33,157 bases of DNA from Melioribacter roseus (GTDB lineage Bacteria > Bacteroidota > Ignavibacteria > Ignavibacteriales > Melioribacteraceae): the NCBI GenBank assembly GCA_020722085.1, contig DYLN01000025.1, positions 1 to 33,157 of the forward strand. Direction: 5' to 3'. Positions 1 to 9,779 of the stretch are shown here, in pieces. A program made the position numbers and the translations under genes. Numbering within the stretch: position 1 is the stretch's first letter; each line of letters begins with the position of its first letter. The notes under the pieces were generated by a model. It saw only the letters and a list, made by a program, of their open reading frames with translations, did no database searches and had not been told where the DNA came from.

Positions 1-85
1 AATGAATTGTTTTCAAATCGATTCCCCGTTATAAAAAATAATTTGGACAGTACTGTTTTATATCGTTGCTTATCAAAAGAAAGGA

Positions 86-169
86 ATGTCAGAAAACAAA
101 TCCACTTTCGAAATATTTAATGAAACTTTTAATCCGCCTTTAGATGTTCTTTTCGCAAAACTAAATTGA
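86..169 (+). CDS. Possible 27-residue leader peptide or remnant ORF
   Basis: A small ORF (MSENKSTFEIFNETF...) begins at an ATG preceded by a good purine-rich ribosome site (AAAAGAAAGGA) and stops at TGA 167-169, about 75 bases before the permease start. It is in a different frame from the permease. I recognise no family. It could be a leader peptide, a real short protein, or the remains of an upstream gene. Support is only the ribosome site and position. Confidence 0.25.
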   Translation: MSENKSTFEIFNETFNPPLDVLFAKLN

Positions 170-243
170 GACAAAATTTTTTTATAATTCGAATATTTGG
201 CTTAATTTTGTCCCCAACAATTTTTCGAAAAACTCGGAAAACT

Positions 244-1542
244 ATGGAACCTCTCGGTGTATCAATTCCTTTAATTTCAGTGATCCCTTTCGTACTGATG
301 CTGCTATCAATTGCATTGTTTCCTCTTTTCATGAATCATTTTTGGGAAAAGAACAAAAACAAATTAGTTATTGCAATAATTTTAAGTGTGCCTGTAATTA
401 TTTTCATGTTAGCGAGCAATTTAAGCAAAGAGCTGTTCGACACTCTTGTTTTCGATTACGTTCCCTTCATAATTCTTTTAGGTTCTCTTTTCACAATAAC
501 CGGAGGAATTTATCTTACCGGGGATATCGAAGCAAAGCCGTCTATCAACACTGCATTTTTGGGAATCGGTGCAATATTAGCTTCTTTCATGGGAACAACG
601 GGTGCGGCTATGCTATTAATTCGTCCCGTAATTCAAACAAACAAAGAAAGAACTTTTAAGGAACACACTATATTATTTTTTATCGGCATAGTTGCAAACT
701 GCGGCGGATTGCTTACCCCGTTAGGAGATCCCCCGCTGTTTATGATGTATCTGCGCGGTGCACCGTTTACATGGTTTTTCAATCTTTCTTTTGAATGGTT
801 TGTAACTAACGGGCTGCTGCTTTTAATTTACTTTTTTATTGACAGCTACTACTATAAGAAAGAGCCGCTTTCTTCGAAGAGAAGAGATATTGAATATATA
901 AAACCGTTAAAAATTCACGGTAAGCTGAATTTCGTCTGGCTTGCTGGTGTGGTTCTTGCCGTTGCCTTTTTGAATGAACATTACCTCCCTTTTATTAAGC
1001 AGAACGAATTTTACAGATTTATTCGCGAAGCTGTCATTTTTATTATGGGTGGTTTATCTATTTTGTTTACGACTAAGCTGGTTAGAGAGTCAAACAACTT
1101 TACGTGGGAACCAATAAAAGAAGTAGCTTATTTATTTTTAGGAATTTTTATAACAATGGTGCCGTGTCTGTTGTATCTTGAAACAAATGCACACTCTCTC
1201 GGAGTTAATACTCCGGTTCAATTTTATTACTATACCGGTTTACTAAGTAGTTTTCTCGATAATACTCCAACTGCGGTCACTTTCCATTCGCTGGCTTTAG
1301 GATTAGGACAGACTTCAGGGAAAATAGTTGCGGAAATCGGTGAAGAGCTTTTAAGGGCAATCTCTATTGGTGCAGTTTTCTTTGGAAGTATGACTTACAT
1401 CGGCAACGGTCCTAATTTTATGGTAAAGGCAGTAGCTGAAGAAAACAACATTAAAATGCCGAGCTTCTTTAGTTATATCTTCAAATTTTCTTTAATTATT
1501 TTGCTGCCGATTTTCGTTATCGTTCAGCTTCTATTTGTATAA
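244..1542 (+). CDS. Sodium:proton antiporter-like permease (CitMHS/ArsB-NhaD superfamily)
   Basis: Integral membrane protein of about 432 residues with roughly ten to twelve hydrophobic segments. Conserved features of the ion-transporter superfamily are visible: a glycine-rich GTTGAAMLLIRP segment, the TPLGDPPLF loop, and the SSFLDNTPTAVTF motif near the C terminus, where the acidic DNTPT turn is characteristic. The likely role is cation/H+ exchange or organic-anion transport across the inner membrane; the substrate cannot be read from sequence. The frame is open back to a TTG at 166, but the ATG at 244 starts just before the first membrane helix and is preferred. The 3' end overlaps the convergent metallopeptidase gene by 12 bases, so no separate terminator fits between them. 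Confidence 0.75.
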   Translation: MEPLGVSIPLISVIPFVLMLLSIALFPLFMNHFWEKNKNKLVIAIILSVPVIIFMLASNLSKELFDTLVFDYVPFIILLGSLFTITGGIYLTGDIEAKPSINTAFLGIGAILASFMGTTGAAMLLIRPVIQTNKERTFKEHTILFFIGIVANCGGLLTPLGDPPLFMMYLRGAPFTWFFNLSFEWFVTNGLLLLIYFFIDSYYYKKEPLSSKRRDIEYIKPLKIHGKLNFVWLAGVVLAVAFLNEHYLPFIKQNEFYRFIREAVIFIMGGLSILFTTKLVRESNNFTWEPIKEVAYLFLGIFITMVPCLLYLETNAHSLGVNTPVQFYYYTGLLSSFLDNTPTAVTFHSLALGLGQTSGKIVAEIGEELLRAISIGAVFFGSMTYIGNGPNFMVKAVAEENNIKMPSFFSYIFKFSLIILLPIFVIVQLLFV

Positions 1543-2070
1543 ATCCAGTTGAAGGTTTACATGTTTATAATTTCTCATTATTAAAGGCATTAAAAAAGAG
1601 ATAACGAAAACAATCACTCCGAGATAATAAAATATATCACCTATCAATCTGTCGCTGTTTAGAAGCCCGATTTCACCAAGAACATAAGTCCAATCGTGAT
1701 ATACTTTACTGCCTCCGAGCAGAGGCAATTTATGAGCCCTTGCGTCCGCAGCGTAAGCTCCGATATTCATAAAATTTTCGCCCAGCCATAACAAAGATAT
1801 TTGAACACCAAACCTCTTTCTGTTAACAGCAAAATAAGCAATAAACAATCCCGGAATAATAATTTGCATTAATGTGCCGCCCAGCGTATAAATAAACTTC
1901 CCGAAAAAATTAAAAACTCCGTGACCTCCTTCATGTATCAGAATATTGATATAATCTACTACGTTAAACTTTCCTTTGTTCAGAATAAAAAACGCTATTA
2001 AGGGTAAGAGAGCTGCCGAAACAATCCATGGCTTAAGCAAATCTTTAATATTATGTTCTTTCTGTTTCAA
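1531..2070 (-). CDS. Small membrane zinc metallopeptidase, M50-like
   Basis: Protein of about 179 residues with several hydrophobic helices and the sequence IHEGGHGVF, an HExxH zinc site lying in or beside a membrane segment as in M50 (site-2-protease-like) enzymes. A second conserved-looking stretch is WLGENFMNIGAYAADARAH. I do not see the PDZ domain or the NxxPGG-type third-ligand motif of classical M50 members, so the family placement is tentative and a non-proteolytic role is possible. The start is chosen at TTG 2070 because AAGGAT lies just upstream; a TTG at 2082 would overlap the asparaginase gene. It directly follows asparaginase and is probably co-transcribed with it. Confidence 0.55.
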   Translation of the reverse strand: MKQKEHNIKDLLKPWIVSAALLPLIAFFILNKGKFNVVDYINILIHEGGHGVFNFFGKFIYTLGGTLMQIIIPGLFIAYFAVNRKRFGVQISLLWLGENFMNIGAYAADARAHKLPLLGGSKVYHDWTYVLGEIGLLNSDRLIGDIFYYLGVIVFVISFLMPLIMRNYKHVNLQLDLYK

Positions 2071-2071
2071 T

Positions 2072-3058
2072 TTATCCTTCAAAAAGTTTTTTCAGCTCAG
2101 TAAGGTTTTTCGTCACTCCTAATGAAATCATCAGTTTTATTCGTGCTTTTTGCCCGTTCAGGTAGTCGGCAAAAATTACACCAATTTCTTTAAGCCATTT
2201 CCCCGCACCCGGGTAGCCGTAAATATCGAGCGTTTCTCCTGCCGGACACCGGGAAACTAAAACGACAGGAATATTTTTTTCTACTGCATATTTTATTCCG
2301 TTAAATGCTTTTGGAGGAACATTCCCCACTCCCATCGCCTCGACAACAATCCCTTCTGCGCCGCTGTCTGCTGAAAACTTAAAAAATTTTTCATCCATTC
2401 CTGCATAGGCTTTAATAAGATCCACGTTAGAAATTACCTTCTCTGTTTTTATTGTTTCCAGTTTTCTAGGCATTCTGTTGAAGAAAACGCGTCCTCTATC
2501 TACAAAGCCAAGCGCTCCAAAATCAAGACTATGGAATGTTTCTATATCTTCGGTGTGCGTTTTGGTAACTTCACTGGCTGCATTAATTTCGCCGTTTAAA
2601 CAAACTAATACTCCGAGATTTTTACTGTTCGGATTATTGCAAATATGAATTGCATCGAGAAGGTTTCTCGGACCGTCCCAATCTGCCTCTGTGCTTGTTT
2701 TCATTGCGCCGATAACAACAACCGGTTTGGATGTTTCTAATGTCAAGTCAAGAAAGTATGCCGTTTCTTCGAGCGTATCGGTACCATGAGTTATAATCAC
2801 TCCGTCTACATCATTTCTTTTCGTAAATTCATTTACTTTTCTGGAAAGATTTAGCATTAATTCCGGCGTCATATGAGGTCCGGGATAATTTCCAAATTCA
2901 TACAACGAAACATTTGCATACTTATCAGCTTCAGGAATTTTAGCTAATAATTCTTTTCCATGAAAATACGGCACTGCCGCCTTTGTGGTTTCGTCTATCT
3001 TCATCGAGAAAGTACCGCCTGTAAAAACTATTAAAATGTTTTTCATTTTCATGTTCAT
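2072..3058 (-). CDS. L-asparaginase (type I/II asparaginase family)
   Basis: Hydrolyses L-asparagine to aspartate and ammonia. About 328 residues, the normal length. The first signature FTGGTFSM near the N terminus carries the nucleophilic threonine, and the second signature HGTDTLEETAYFL carries the second Thr-Asp pair. DGPRNLLDAI and the C-terminal small domain (GIVVEAMGVGNVPP) also match the family. There is no signal peptide, so a cytoplasmic enzyme is expected. Several ATGs lie close together (3058, 3052, 3046) and none has a convincing ribosome site, so the exact start is uncertain. It is transcribed away from the dnaA upstream region and shares that intergenic space. Confidence 0.9.
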   Translation of the reverse strand: MNMKMKNILIVFTGGTFSMKIDETTKAAVPYFHGKELLAKIPEADKYANVSLYEFGNYPGPHMTPELMLNLSRKVNEFTKRNDVDGVIITHGTDTLEETAYFLDLTLETSKPVVVIGAMKTSTEADWDGPRNLLDAIHICNNPNSKNLGVLVCLNGEINAASEVTKTHTEDIETFHSLDFGALGFVDRGRVFFNRMPRKLETIKTEKVISNVDLIKAYAGMDEKFFKFSADSGAEGIVVEAMGVGNVPPKAFNGIKYAVEKNIPVVLVSRCPAGETLDIYGYPGAGKWLKEIGVIFADYLNGQKARIKLMISLGVTKNLTELKKLFEG

Positions 3059-3217
3059 CAAATTTTTATAGTGGAATCAAAAATATGAAAGAGAAAATTC
3101 AATAAAAATTATTCTTTGTTTATTCTTTGCTTTATCGGAAAAATTGTTTTTAATTTTTTTGTAAGAATTAATTTGCACAAGATAATTCTAAATGATATTT
3201 TGCACCGTAATTGAGTT

Positions 3218-3258
3218 ACAAAAAACGTGTTGACAACTTGTGGATAATCGTTTTTTGT
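3218..3258. repeat. Inverted repeat enclosing the first DnaA box
   Basis: Arms ACAAAAAACG (3218-3227) and CGTTTTTTGT (3249-3258) are perfectly complementary and flank a 21-base loop that contains the TTATCCACA box at 3239-3247. The right arm overlaps the 16-bp palindrome that begins at 3256. Confidence 0.7.
3239..3247 (-). promoter_or_regulatory. DnaA box, perfect
   Basis: TTATCCACA read on the minus strand, the consensus DnaA binding site. It sits in the loop of the 3218-3258 inverted repeat. Confidence 0.85.
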
Positions 3259-3271
3259 GAAACGTTTCACA
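3256..3271. promoter_or_regulatory. 16-bp perfect palindrome in oriC
   Basis: TGTGAAACGTTTCACA is a perfect inverted repeat. Its half-sites GTGAAAC and GTTTCAC are those of parS but in swapped order, so it is not a canonical parS. A dimeric DNA-binding protein is a reasonable guess; identity unknown. Confidence 0.6.
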
Positions 3272-3391
3272 CGTAACCGTAACCCAGTTTGCTTTTGTGA
3301 CAGGAGCTAAAATCTGTTCATTTTTAACCGTGCACTTTTATAACTCTTTTATTTTATGCGTGTTGCCGCACGCTAATTAATGTTAATAATT

Positions 3392-3400
3392 TGTTGATAA
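3392..3400 (-). promoter_or_regulatory. DnaA box, one mismatch
   Basis: TTATCAACA on the minus strand, one base from consensus and in the same orientation as the two perfect boxes. Confidence 0.5.
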
Positions 3401-3412
3401 ATTTTGTGGTGT

Positions 3413-3441
3413 GTTTTACGCGGCTGTAAAACGTCTATAAT
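3413..3441 (+). promoter_or_regulatory. Candidate dnaA promoter with overlapping inverted repeat
   Basis: A TATAAT hexamer at 3436-3441 lies 16 bases after TTTTAC at 3414-3419. GTTTTAC (3413-3419) and GTAAAAC (3426-3432) form a perfect inverted repeat with a 6-base spacer inside this promoter, which could be an operator. The start site is not proven. Confidence 0.4.
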
Positions 3442-3466
3442 TTCACAGTTTTTGTATTTTTCCTTT

Positions 3467-3475
3467 TGTGGATAA
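3467..3475 (-). promoter_or_regulatory. DnaA box just upstream of the dnaA start
   Basis: A perfect TTATCCACA on the minus strand, 5 bases before the ATG at 3481 and just after the candidate promoter. Binding here could let DnaA repress its own gene. Confidence 0.75.
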
Positions 3476-3480
3476 CTAAT

Positions 3481-4875
3481 ATGAATGAACTGGCAGTAAG
3501 ACTTGCTACTAACAAAGACCCAAATATTATTTGGAAAGAATTTTTAAGCATAATTAAAGAAAATGTACCCTTTATCACTTATAACACCTGGTTTTTACCA
3601 ATAAAACCCTATGAGATAGACGGCTCAACTTTAAAAATTCATGTACCTAATAATTTTTTTATTGAGTGGATAGAAGGTCACCACAATACACTGATTAACA
3701 AAACTTTGCATCAAGTATTGGGACCTGAAGGGAAACTTGTTTACATTGTTTTAGAAGATAAAGAATCCGCAGTGCCCGAACTGTCGGAAAAAATCATTTC
3801 TAATGCCCCTAACACGGAAAATTCAAAATCACAAAATGCGTTTGTAGCTTATTTAAATCCGCGTTACCTATTTGATAATTTCATAAAAGGTGAAGGAAAT
3901 CAGCTTGCACGTGCTGCTGCTATTGCCGTAGCAGAAAATCCTGGGGAAACTTCATTCAATCCGCTGTTTATTTACGGCGGCGTTGGATTAGGCAAAACAC
4001 ATTTAATTCATGCTATCGGTAATAAAATTTTAGATAAACACCGTACGAAAAGGGTAGTTTATGTTTCCTCCGACGTTTTCACTGTTGAGTTCGTAGAAGC
4101 AATCCAAAATAACACTGCTAACGAGTTTGCTAGTTTCTACAAAAGCATGGACGTTCTTATTATAGACGATATTCAATTCTTAATGGGGAAAGAGAAAACG
4201 CAGGATTTATTTTATAATATATTCAACTCGCTTCACCAAGCCGGCAAGCAAATTATTTTATCAAGTGATAAACCTCCGAAAGATTTAAAGGGTTTGAACG
4301 AAAGATTAATTTCTCGTTTTCAATGGGGACTTACTACCGATATTCAGCCGCCAGACTTTGAAACCAGAGTTGCAATTCTCAAAAATAAAAGCGAGTCGTA
4401 CGGTATTATCCTTCCAAATGAAATTTTTGAGTACATAGCACAAAATATAACCACCAACATAAGAGAGCTTGAGGGTTGTTTAATTAAACTGCTTGCTAAT
4501 GCTTCTCTCAGCTCAAAACAAATTGATTTTGAACTTGTAAGAAAAACAGTTAAAGAAATATCTACGACCAAACATATTGAGGTATCGATAGATTTCATTA
4601 CTAAAATCGTTTGCGAGTTTTTCTCTGTCGATGAAAACAAAGTAAGAGAAAAGAACAGAAGAAAAGAAGTAGTTCTTGCACGCCAGATAGCAATGTACCT
4701 TTCTAAACAGCTAACAAAATCCTCTCTTAAAACTATTGGTTTACATTTCGGAGGCAGAGATCATTCTACCGTAATACATGCATGTAGTAATATTGATAAA
4801 ATGATAGAAGAAGATCCTATGCTAAAAGAAAAAGTAAATAAGATTAAAAATAAAATAGAATTAAGCGCTACCTAA
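3481..4875 (+). CDS. dnaA: Chromosomal replication initiator protein DnaA
   Basis: Binds DnaA boxes and melts oriC. About 464 residues with all four domains. Domain I (about 1-85) has the ITYNTWFLPIKP helix region. A short variable linker follows. The AAA+ domain has Walker A GGVGLGKTH (K172, T173) and Walker B VLIIDDIQF (D229-D230). The C-terminal DNA-binding domain ends with the DnaA signature GGRDHSTVIHA. The frame is open back to a TTG at 3466, but that would make a DnaA box part of the coding sequence; the ATG at 3481 is preferred although it has no visible ribosome site. It is followed by a 321-base AT-rich gap before dnaN. Confidence 0.97.
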   Translation: MNELAVRLATNKDPNIIWKEFLSIIKENVPFITYNTWFLPIKPYEIDGSTLKIHVPNNFFIEWIEGHHNTLINKTLHQVLGPEGKLVYIVLEDKESAVPELSEKIISNAPNTENSKSQNAFVAYLNPRYLFDNFIKGEGNQLARAAAIAVAENPGETSFNPLFIYGGVGLGKTHLIHAIGNKILDKHRTKRVVYVSSDVFTVEFVEAIQNNTANEFASFYKSMDVLIIDDIQFLMGKEKTQDLFYNIFNSLHQAGKQIILSSDKPPKDLKGLNERLISRFQWGLTTDIQPPDFETRVAILKNKSESYGIILPNEIFEYIAQNITTNIRELEGCLIKLLANASLSSKQIDFELVRKTVKEISTTKHIEVSIDFITKIVCEFFSVDENKVREKNRRKEVVLARQIAMYLSKQLTKSSLKTIGLHFGGRDHSTVIHACSNIDKMIEEDPMLKEKVNKIKNKIELSAT

Positions 4876-5196
4876 CCTTGTGTTCATTATTTGTGTAATA
4901 CTTGTTAAGAACGATTGGATAATTTGTAAATTTCTTTTTTCAAACTACCTGTTGTTAATAAGAAAATTATTATCAAGAAATTATTAACATTTCTTCTGCT
5001 TAAAAAAACCTCTTTCTGCATTATAATTAAACCAGAAATAAATTATAAACATATTCACTTCTTTATTATATTATTGATATTATTTATTTATTTTTTCTTT
5101 ATAATAATAGCTGTGTAAAACTACTATTAATGATGATCTTTAAATTGTAACTGAGGTGTTTTTTTAATAATTTTAAATTCATTAAGGAGAGATTTT
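4876..5196. other. AT-rich dnaA-dnaN intergenic region
   Basis: No gene seen. The stretch around 5035-5110 is almost pure A/T and could serve as an unwinding element or promoter region. TTTTACACA on the minus strand at 5112-5120 fits the relaxed DnaA box TTWTNCACA; TATTACACA at 4892-4900 is weaker. A clear ribosome site (AAGGAGAG) lies at the right edge for dnaN. Confidence 0.5.
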
Positions 5197-6330
5197 ATGG
5201 AATTCAAGGTAAACAGTAAAGAATTAGAAAAACTCCTGTCTAAGATTATACCGGCTGTTCCTTCGAGAACCCCTATGCCTATACTAGAGAATTTTTTATT
5301 CGAAGTTACTGACGGTCTGCTAACTATTTATGCAACAGATCTTGAAATTTCTCTCAAATCCTCCTTAAATATTGTAGCAGAAGAAAATATAAAAATAGTA
5401 GTTCCAGCAAGATTACTTCACGAAGTTGTGAAATCTCTTAAAGAAACAACTATACATTTCAATATCCTTGCAAACGGGAAGATGAACTTATCAACAGAAA
5501 TGGGGAAATACACTCTTAGTTATATTGAACCTGATGAATTTCCGGAAATTCCCACAGTGATAGGAGATAAAGGAGCAAAAGAAATAAATGAGATGATAAT
5601 AAGCGGAGAGGAATTGTTGAAAGCATTCAATTTAACATCTTTTGCTATGAGTAAAGAAGAAATTAGACCGGCTATGATGGGAACGCTTTTTGAATTTAGT
5701 GACGAAGGCTTAAGATTTGTTGCTACAGACGGACACAGACTGGTAAACCTTCTTGAAAAACAGATATCAATAGGTGTAGAACAGCAATATGTAGTCCCGG
5801 AAAGAGCGGTTACTGTTTTAGAAAGGATACTGGATGAGAAAGATGTTAAAATTTATTTTACTAAAACATATGCAGCGTTTAAGTTAAGTGATATTGAACT
5901 TACAACACGGTTGATAGGGCAGAAGTATCCGGATTATATGAGCGTAATTCCATTGGAAAACGAGTTTTTGATGAAAATAAAAACGAAAGAACTTCACGAT
6001 TCTATAAGAAGAATGATGTTGTTTTCTACTTCAAATACAACAAGAAGGGTAAAGTTTGCAATTACAAAAGATAGACTGGATATATCTGCAGAGGACATAG
6101 ACCTTGGTGCATCTGGTGAAGAGCATGTTGCGTGTCAATACAACGGAGATGATTTGGAAATAGGGTTCAATTCCACATACGTGAACGACATCTTATCTCA
6201 TCTGGGTACGGAGGAAGAGATTACATTTAAACTGCATTCGCCAACTAAAGCAGTAATCATTGAACCGGTAGAAAAAAAAGAAAACCAAGAATTAATGATG
6301 CTTTTGATGCCGGTTCGTTTAAATAGTTAA
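5197..6330 (+). CDS. dnaN: DNA polymerase III sliding clamp, beta subunit
   Basis: Forms the ring that tethers polymerase III to DNA. At 377 residues it has the usual length and three-fold domain layout. The N-terminal MEFKVNSKELEKLL, the middle RFVATDGHRLV motif and the C-terminal ending LLMPVRLN are typical of the family; the last replaces the more common MPMR(L/V). The start ATG is well placed after AAGGAGAGATTTT, the clearest Shine-Dalgarno in the replication cluster. recF begins 1 base after its stop, so the two are translationally close and surely co-transcribed. Confidence 0.97.
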   Translation: MEFKVNSKELEKLLSKIIPAVPSRTPMPILENFLFEVTDGLLTIYATDLEISLKSSLNIVAEENIKIVVPARLLHEVVKSLKETTIHFNILANGKMNLSTEMGKYTLSYIEPDEFPEIPTVIGDKGAKEINEMIISGEELLKAFNLTSFAMSKEEIRPAMMGTLFEFSDEGLRFVATDGHRLVNLLEKQISIGVEQQYVVPERAVTVLERILDEKDVKIYFTKTYAAFKLSDIELTTRLIGQKYPDYMSVIPLENEFLMKIKTKELHDSIRRMMLFSTSNTTRRVKFAITKDRLDISAEDIDLGASGEEHVACQYNGDDLEIGFNSTYVNDILSHLGTEEEITFKLHSPTKAVIIEPVEKKENQELMMLLMPVRLNS

Positions 6331-6331
6331 A

Positions 6332-7444
6332 ATGGTTCTTAGACAAATTGATTTAACAAATTTTAGGCTTCATAGGAAAACGACAATAAATTTTTCTGAT
6401 GGGATTAACTATATAATAGGCGGGAATGGGCAGGGAAAGACCACCATTTTAGAGGCTATTTATTATTTGTGCACTACTAAAAATATAAATGCAGCAGCCG
6501 ACTCAGACGTAGTAAGTTTTGGTCAAGAAATGTTTGAAGCTTCAGGAGACTTTAACGAACTTTCCAAAGACCACACAAAAATAGTTTTTGATCTATCTCG
6601 AAACAAAAAATTCTACTATCTAAATGAAAAGGCAGTTAACAGCTCTGCATCGGTTATCGGCAGGTTTCCCATAGTTGTTCTAATTCAGTCTGACCATGCT
6701 ATTACACTCGGTGGTCCTTCTGATAGAAGAAAATTTGTTGACACGGTTATCTCGCAGGCAAGTCAGACATACTTAAGACTTTTAATCGATTATAACAAAA
6801 CACTGAAGCAGAGAACTAATTTGCTTTTACAGATAAGGGAAACAGGAAATAACAGGCTGCTCGAACAGCTTAATGCGTGGTCTGAATCGTTAGTTAATGC
6901 GGGTACAGAGATTATAAAACACAGAAAAAATTTCGTGAACGAGTTTAATATATACATAAAAGAAGCGTACAACCGGATTATGACAGATAAGGAAGAACCC
7001 GAAATTTTATATGAATCATCTGTTAATACTGAAACACAAACAATAGAAGAAAATTTTAAAAGTGCTCTGTTAAACGAGAGAGATAACGAAATAAGAAGAG
7101 CAGTAAATCTGGTTGGTCCTCATAGAGATGAATTCATATTTAAAATAAACGGACTGGAATTGAGAAGGTTTGGATCACAAGGACAGCACAAAACGTTTCA
7201 GGTATCGTTGAGGTTTGGTGAATTCTTCTATTTAAAGGAAAAGCTTGGGAAAACACCGATATTTTTGATGGACGACATATTTGGCGAACTAGATATTTAT
7301 AGGGCAAGCAAAATAAGCGAGTATCTGCCGAAAGTGGGGCAGACTTTTATTACTATGACAGACTTGACCAAACTCGATGATCTCAATAAAAAAGAAAATC
7401 GTCTAGTTATAATAATAGAACAGGGCAAGGCCTCGTATGCTTAA
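6332..7444 (+). CDS. recF: DNA replication/repair ATPase RecF
   Basis: SMC-like ATPase that helps load RecA at single-strand gaps. About 370 residues. Walker A is GGNGQGKTT (K36, T37), following the family start LRQIDLTNFRLH. QSDHAITLGGPSDRRKFVD, the signature-like FGSQGQHKT and Walker B IFLMDDIFGELD are all present. It follows dnaN almost without a gap and its last 8 bases overlap the next small gene, a layout seen in many dnaN-recF-gyrB operons. Confidence 0.96.
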   Translation: MVLRQIDLTNFRLHRKTTINFSDGINYIIGGNGQGKTTILEAIYYLCTTKNINAAADSDVVSFGQEMFEASGDFNELSKDHTKIVFDLSRNKKFYYLNEKAVNSSASVIGRFPIVVLIQSDHAITLGGPSDRRKFVDTVISQASQTYLRLLIDYNKTLKQRTNLLLQIRETGNNRLLEQLNAWSESLVNAGTEIIKHRKNFVNEFNIYIKEAYNRIMTDKEEPEILYESSVNTETQTIEENFKSALLNERDNEIRRAVNLVGPHRDEFIFKINGLELRRFGSQGQHKTFQVSLRFGEFFYLKEKLGKTPIFLMDDIFGELDIYRASKISEYLPKVGQTFITMTDLTKLDDLNKKENRLVIIIEQGKASYA

Positions 7445-7721
7445 TAAATTTAAAAGCATATCGGAAATAATAGACAAGGAAAAAGATTTTGAAAATATAA
7501 GGATTACTGTTAAAAACTACTCAGTGGTGGAAGATTTTCAGAAAATATTTCCTGAAATCAAAACCATTGCGAAGGCTGTTAAAGTAGTCAAAGGTGTTTT
7601 GTACCTGAAAGTGGAAAACTCTGTTTGGAAAAGTGAATTGAATTTTCAAAAAAGGTTATTAATAGAAAAAATAAATAATCACTATAAGGAGAAAATAATA
7701 AATTCTGTGCGGTTTTTATAA
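7437..7721 (+). CDS. DUF721 (DciA-like) protein
   Basis: A 94-residue protein with the small mixed alpha/beta fold pattern of DUF721, including the VLYLKVENSVWKSELNFQK segment in which a Trp-x-x-Glu-Leu motif is the best conserved part. DUF721 includes DciA, which loads the replicative helicase in bacteria that lack DnaC, and position between recF and gyrB supports a replication role. It lacks the long basic C-terminal extension of larger DciA proteins. The start overlaps the end of recF by 8 bases; gyrB starts 12 bases after its stop. Confidence 0.8.
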   Translation: MLNKFKSISEIIDKEKDFENIRITVKNYSVVEDFQKIFPEIKTIAKAVKVVKGVLYLKVENSVWKSELNFQKRLLIEKINNHYKEKIINSVRFL

Positions 7722-9746
<2,025 letters not shown>

Positions 9747-9779
9747 TTAGTAGCTGATACTTCGCTTCGATCAGTATAA

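Larger units (their letters stand above)
3062..3480. other. oriC: Putative oriC region upstream of dnaA
   Basis: A gene-free stretch of about 400 bases between divergent asparaginase and dnaA. It holds two perfect TTATCCACA boxes on the minus strand (3239-3247, 3467-3475) and one single-mismatch box (TTATCAACA, 3392-3400), all in the same orientation. It also holds a 16-bp perfect palindrome (3256-3271), a hairpin around the first box (3218-3258), an inverted repeat near the dnaA promoter (3413-3432), and a T-rich unwinding candidate near 3145-3165. Location beside dnaA and box clustering are classical origin signs. The AT-rich dnaA-dnaN gap could be a second half of a bipartite origin. Confidence 0.75.

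Noticed and set aside
342-659. 105-residue ORF rich in Asn, Arg and Phe
   Set aside because: Out-of-frame reading of the permease gene, which has the clear membrane pattern.
3466-3480. TTG start of dnaA at 3466
   Set aside because: It would make a perfect DnaA box coding, and the resulting MWITN extension is not part of domain I.
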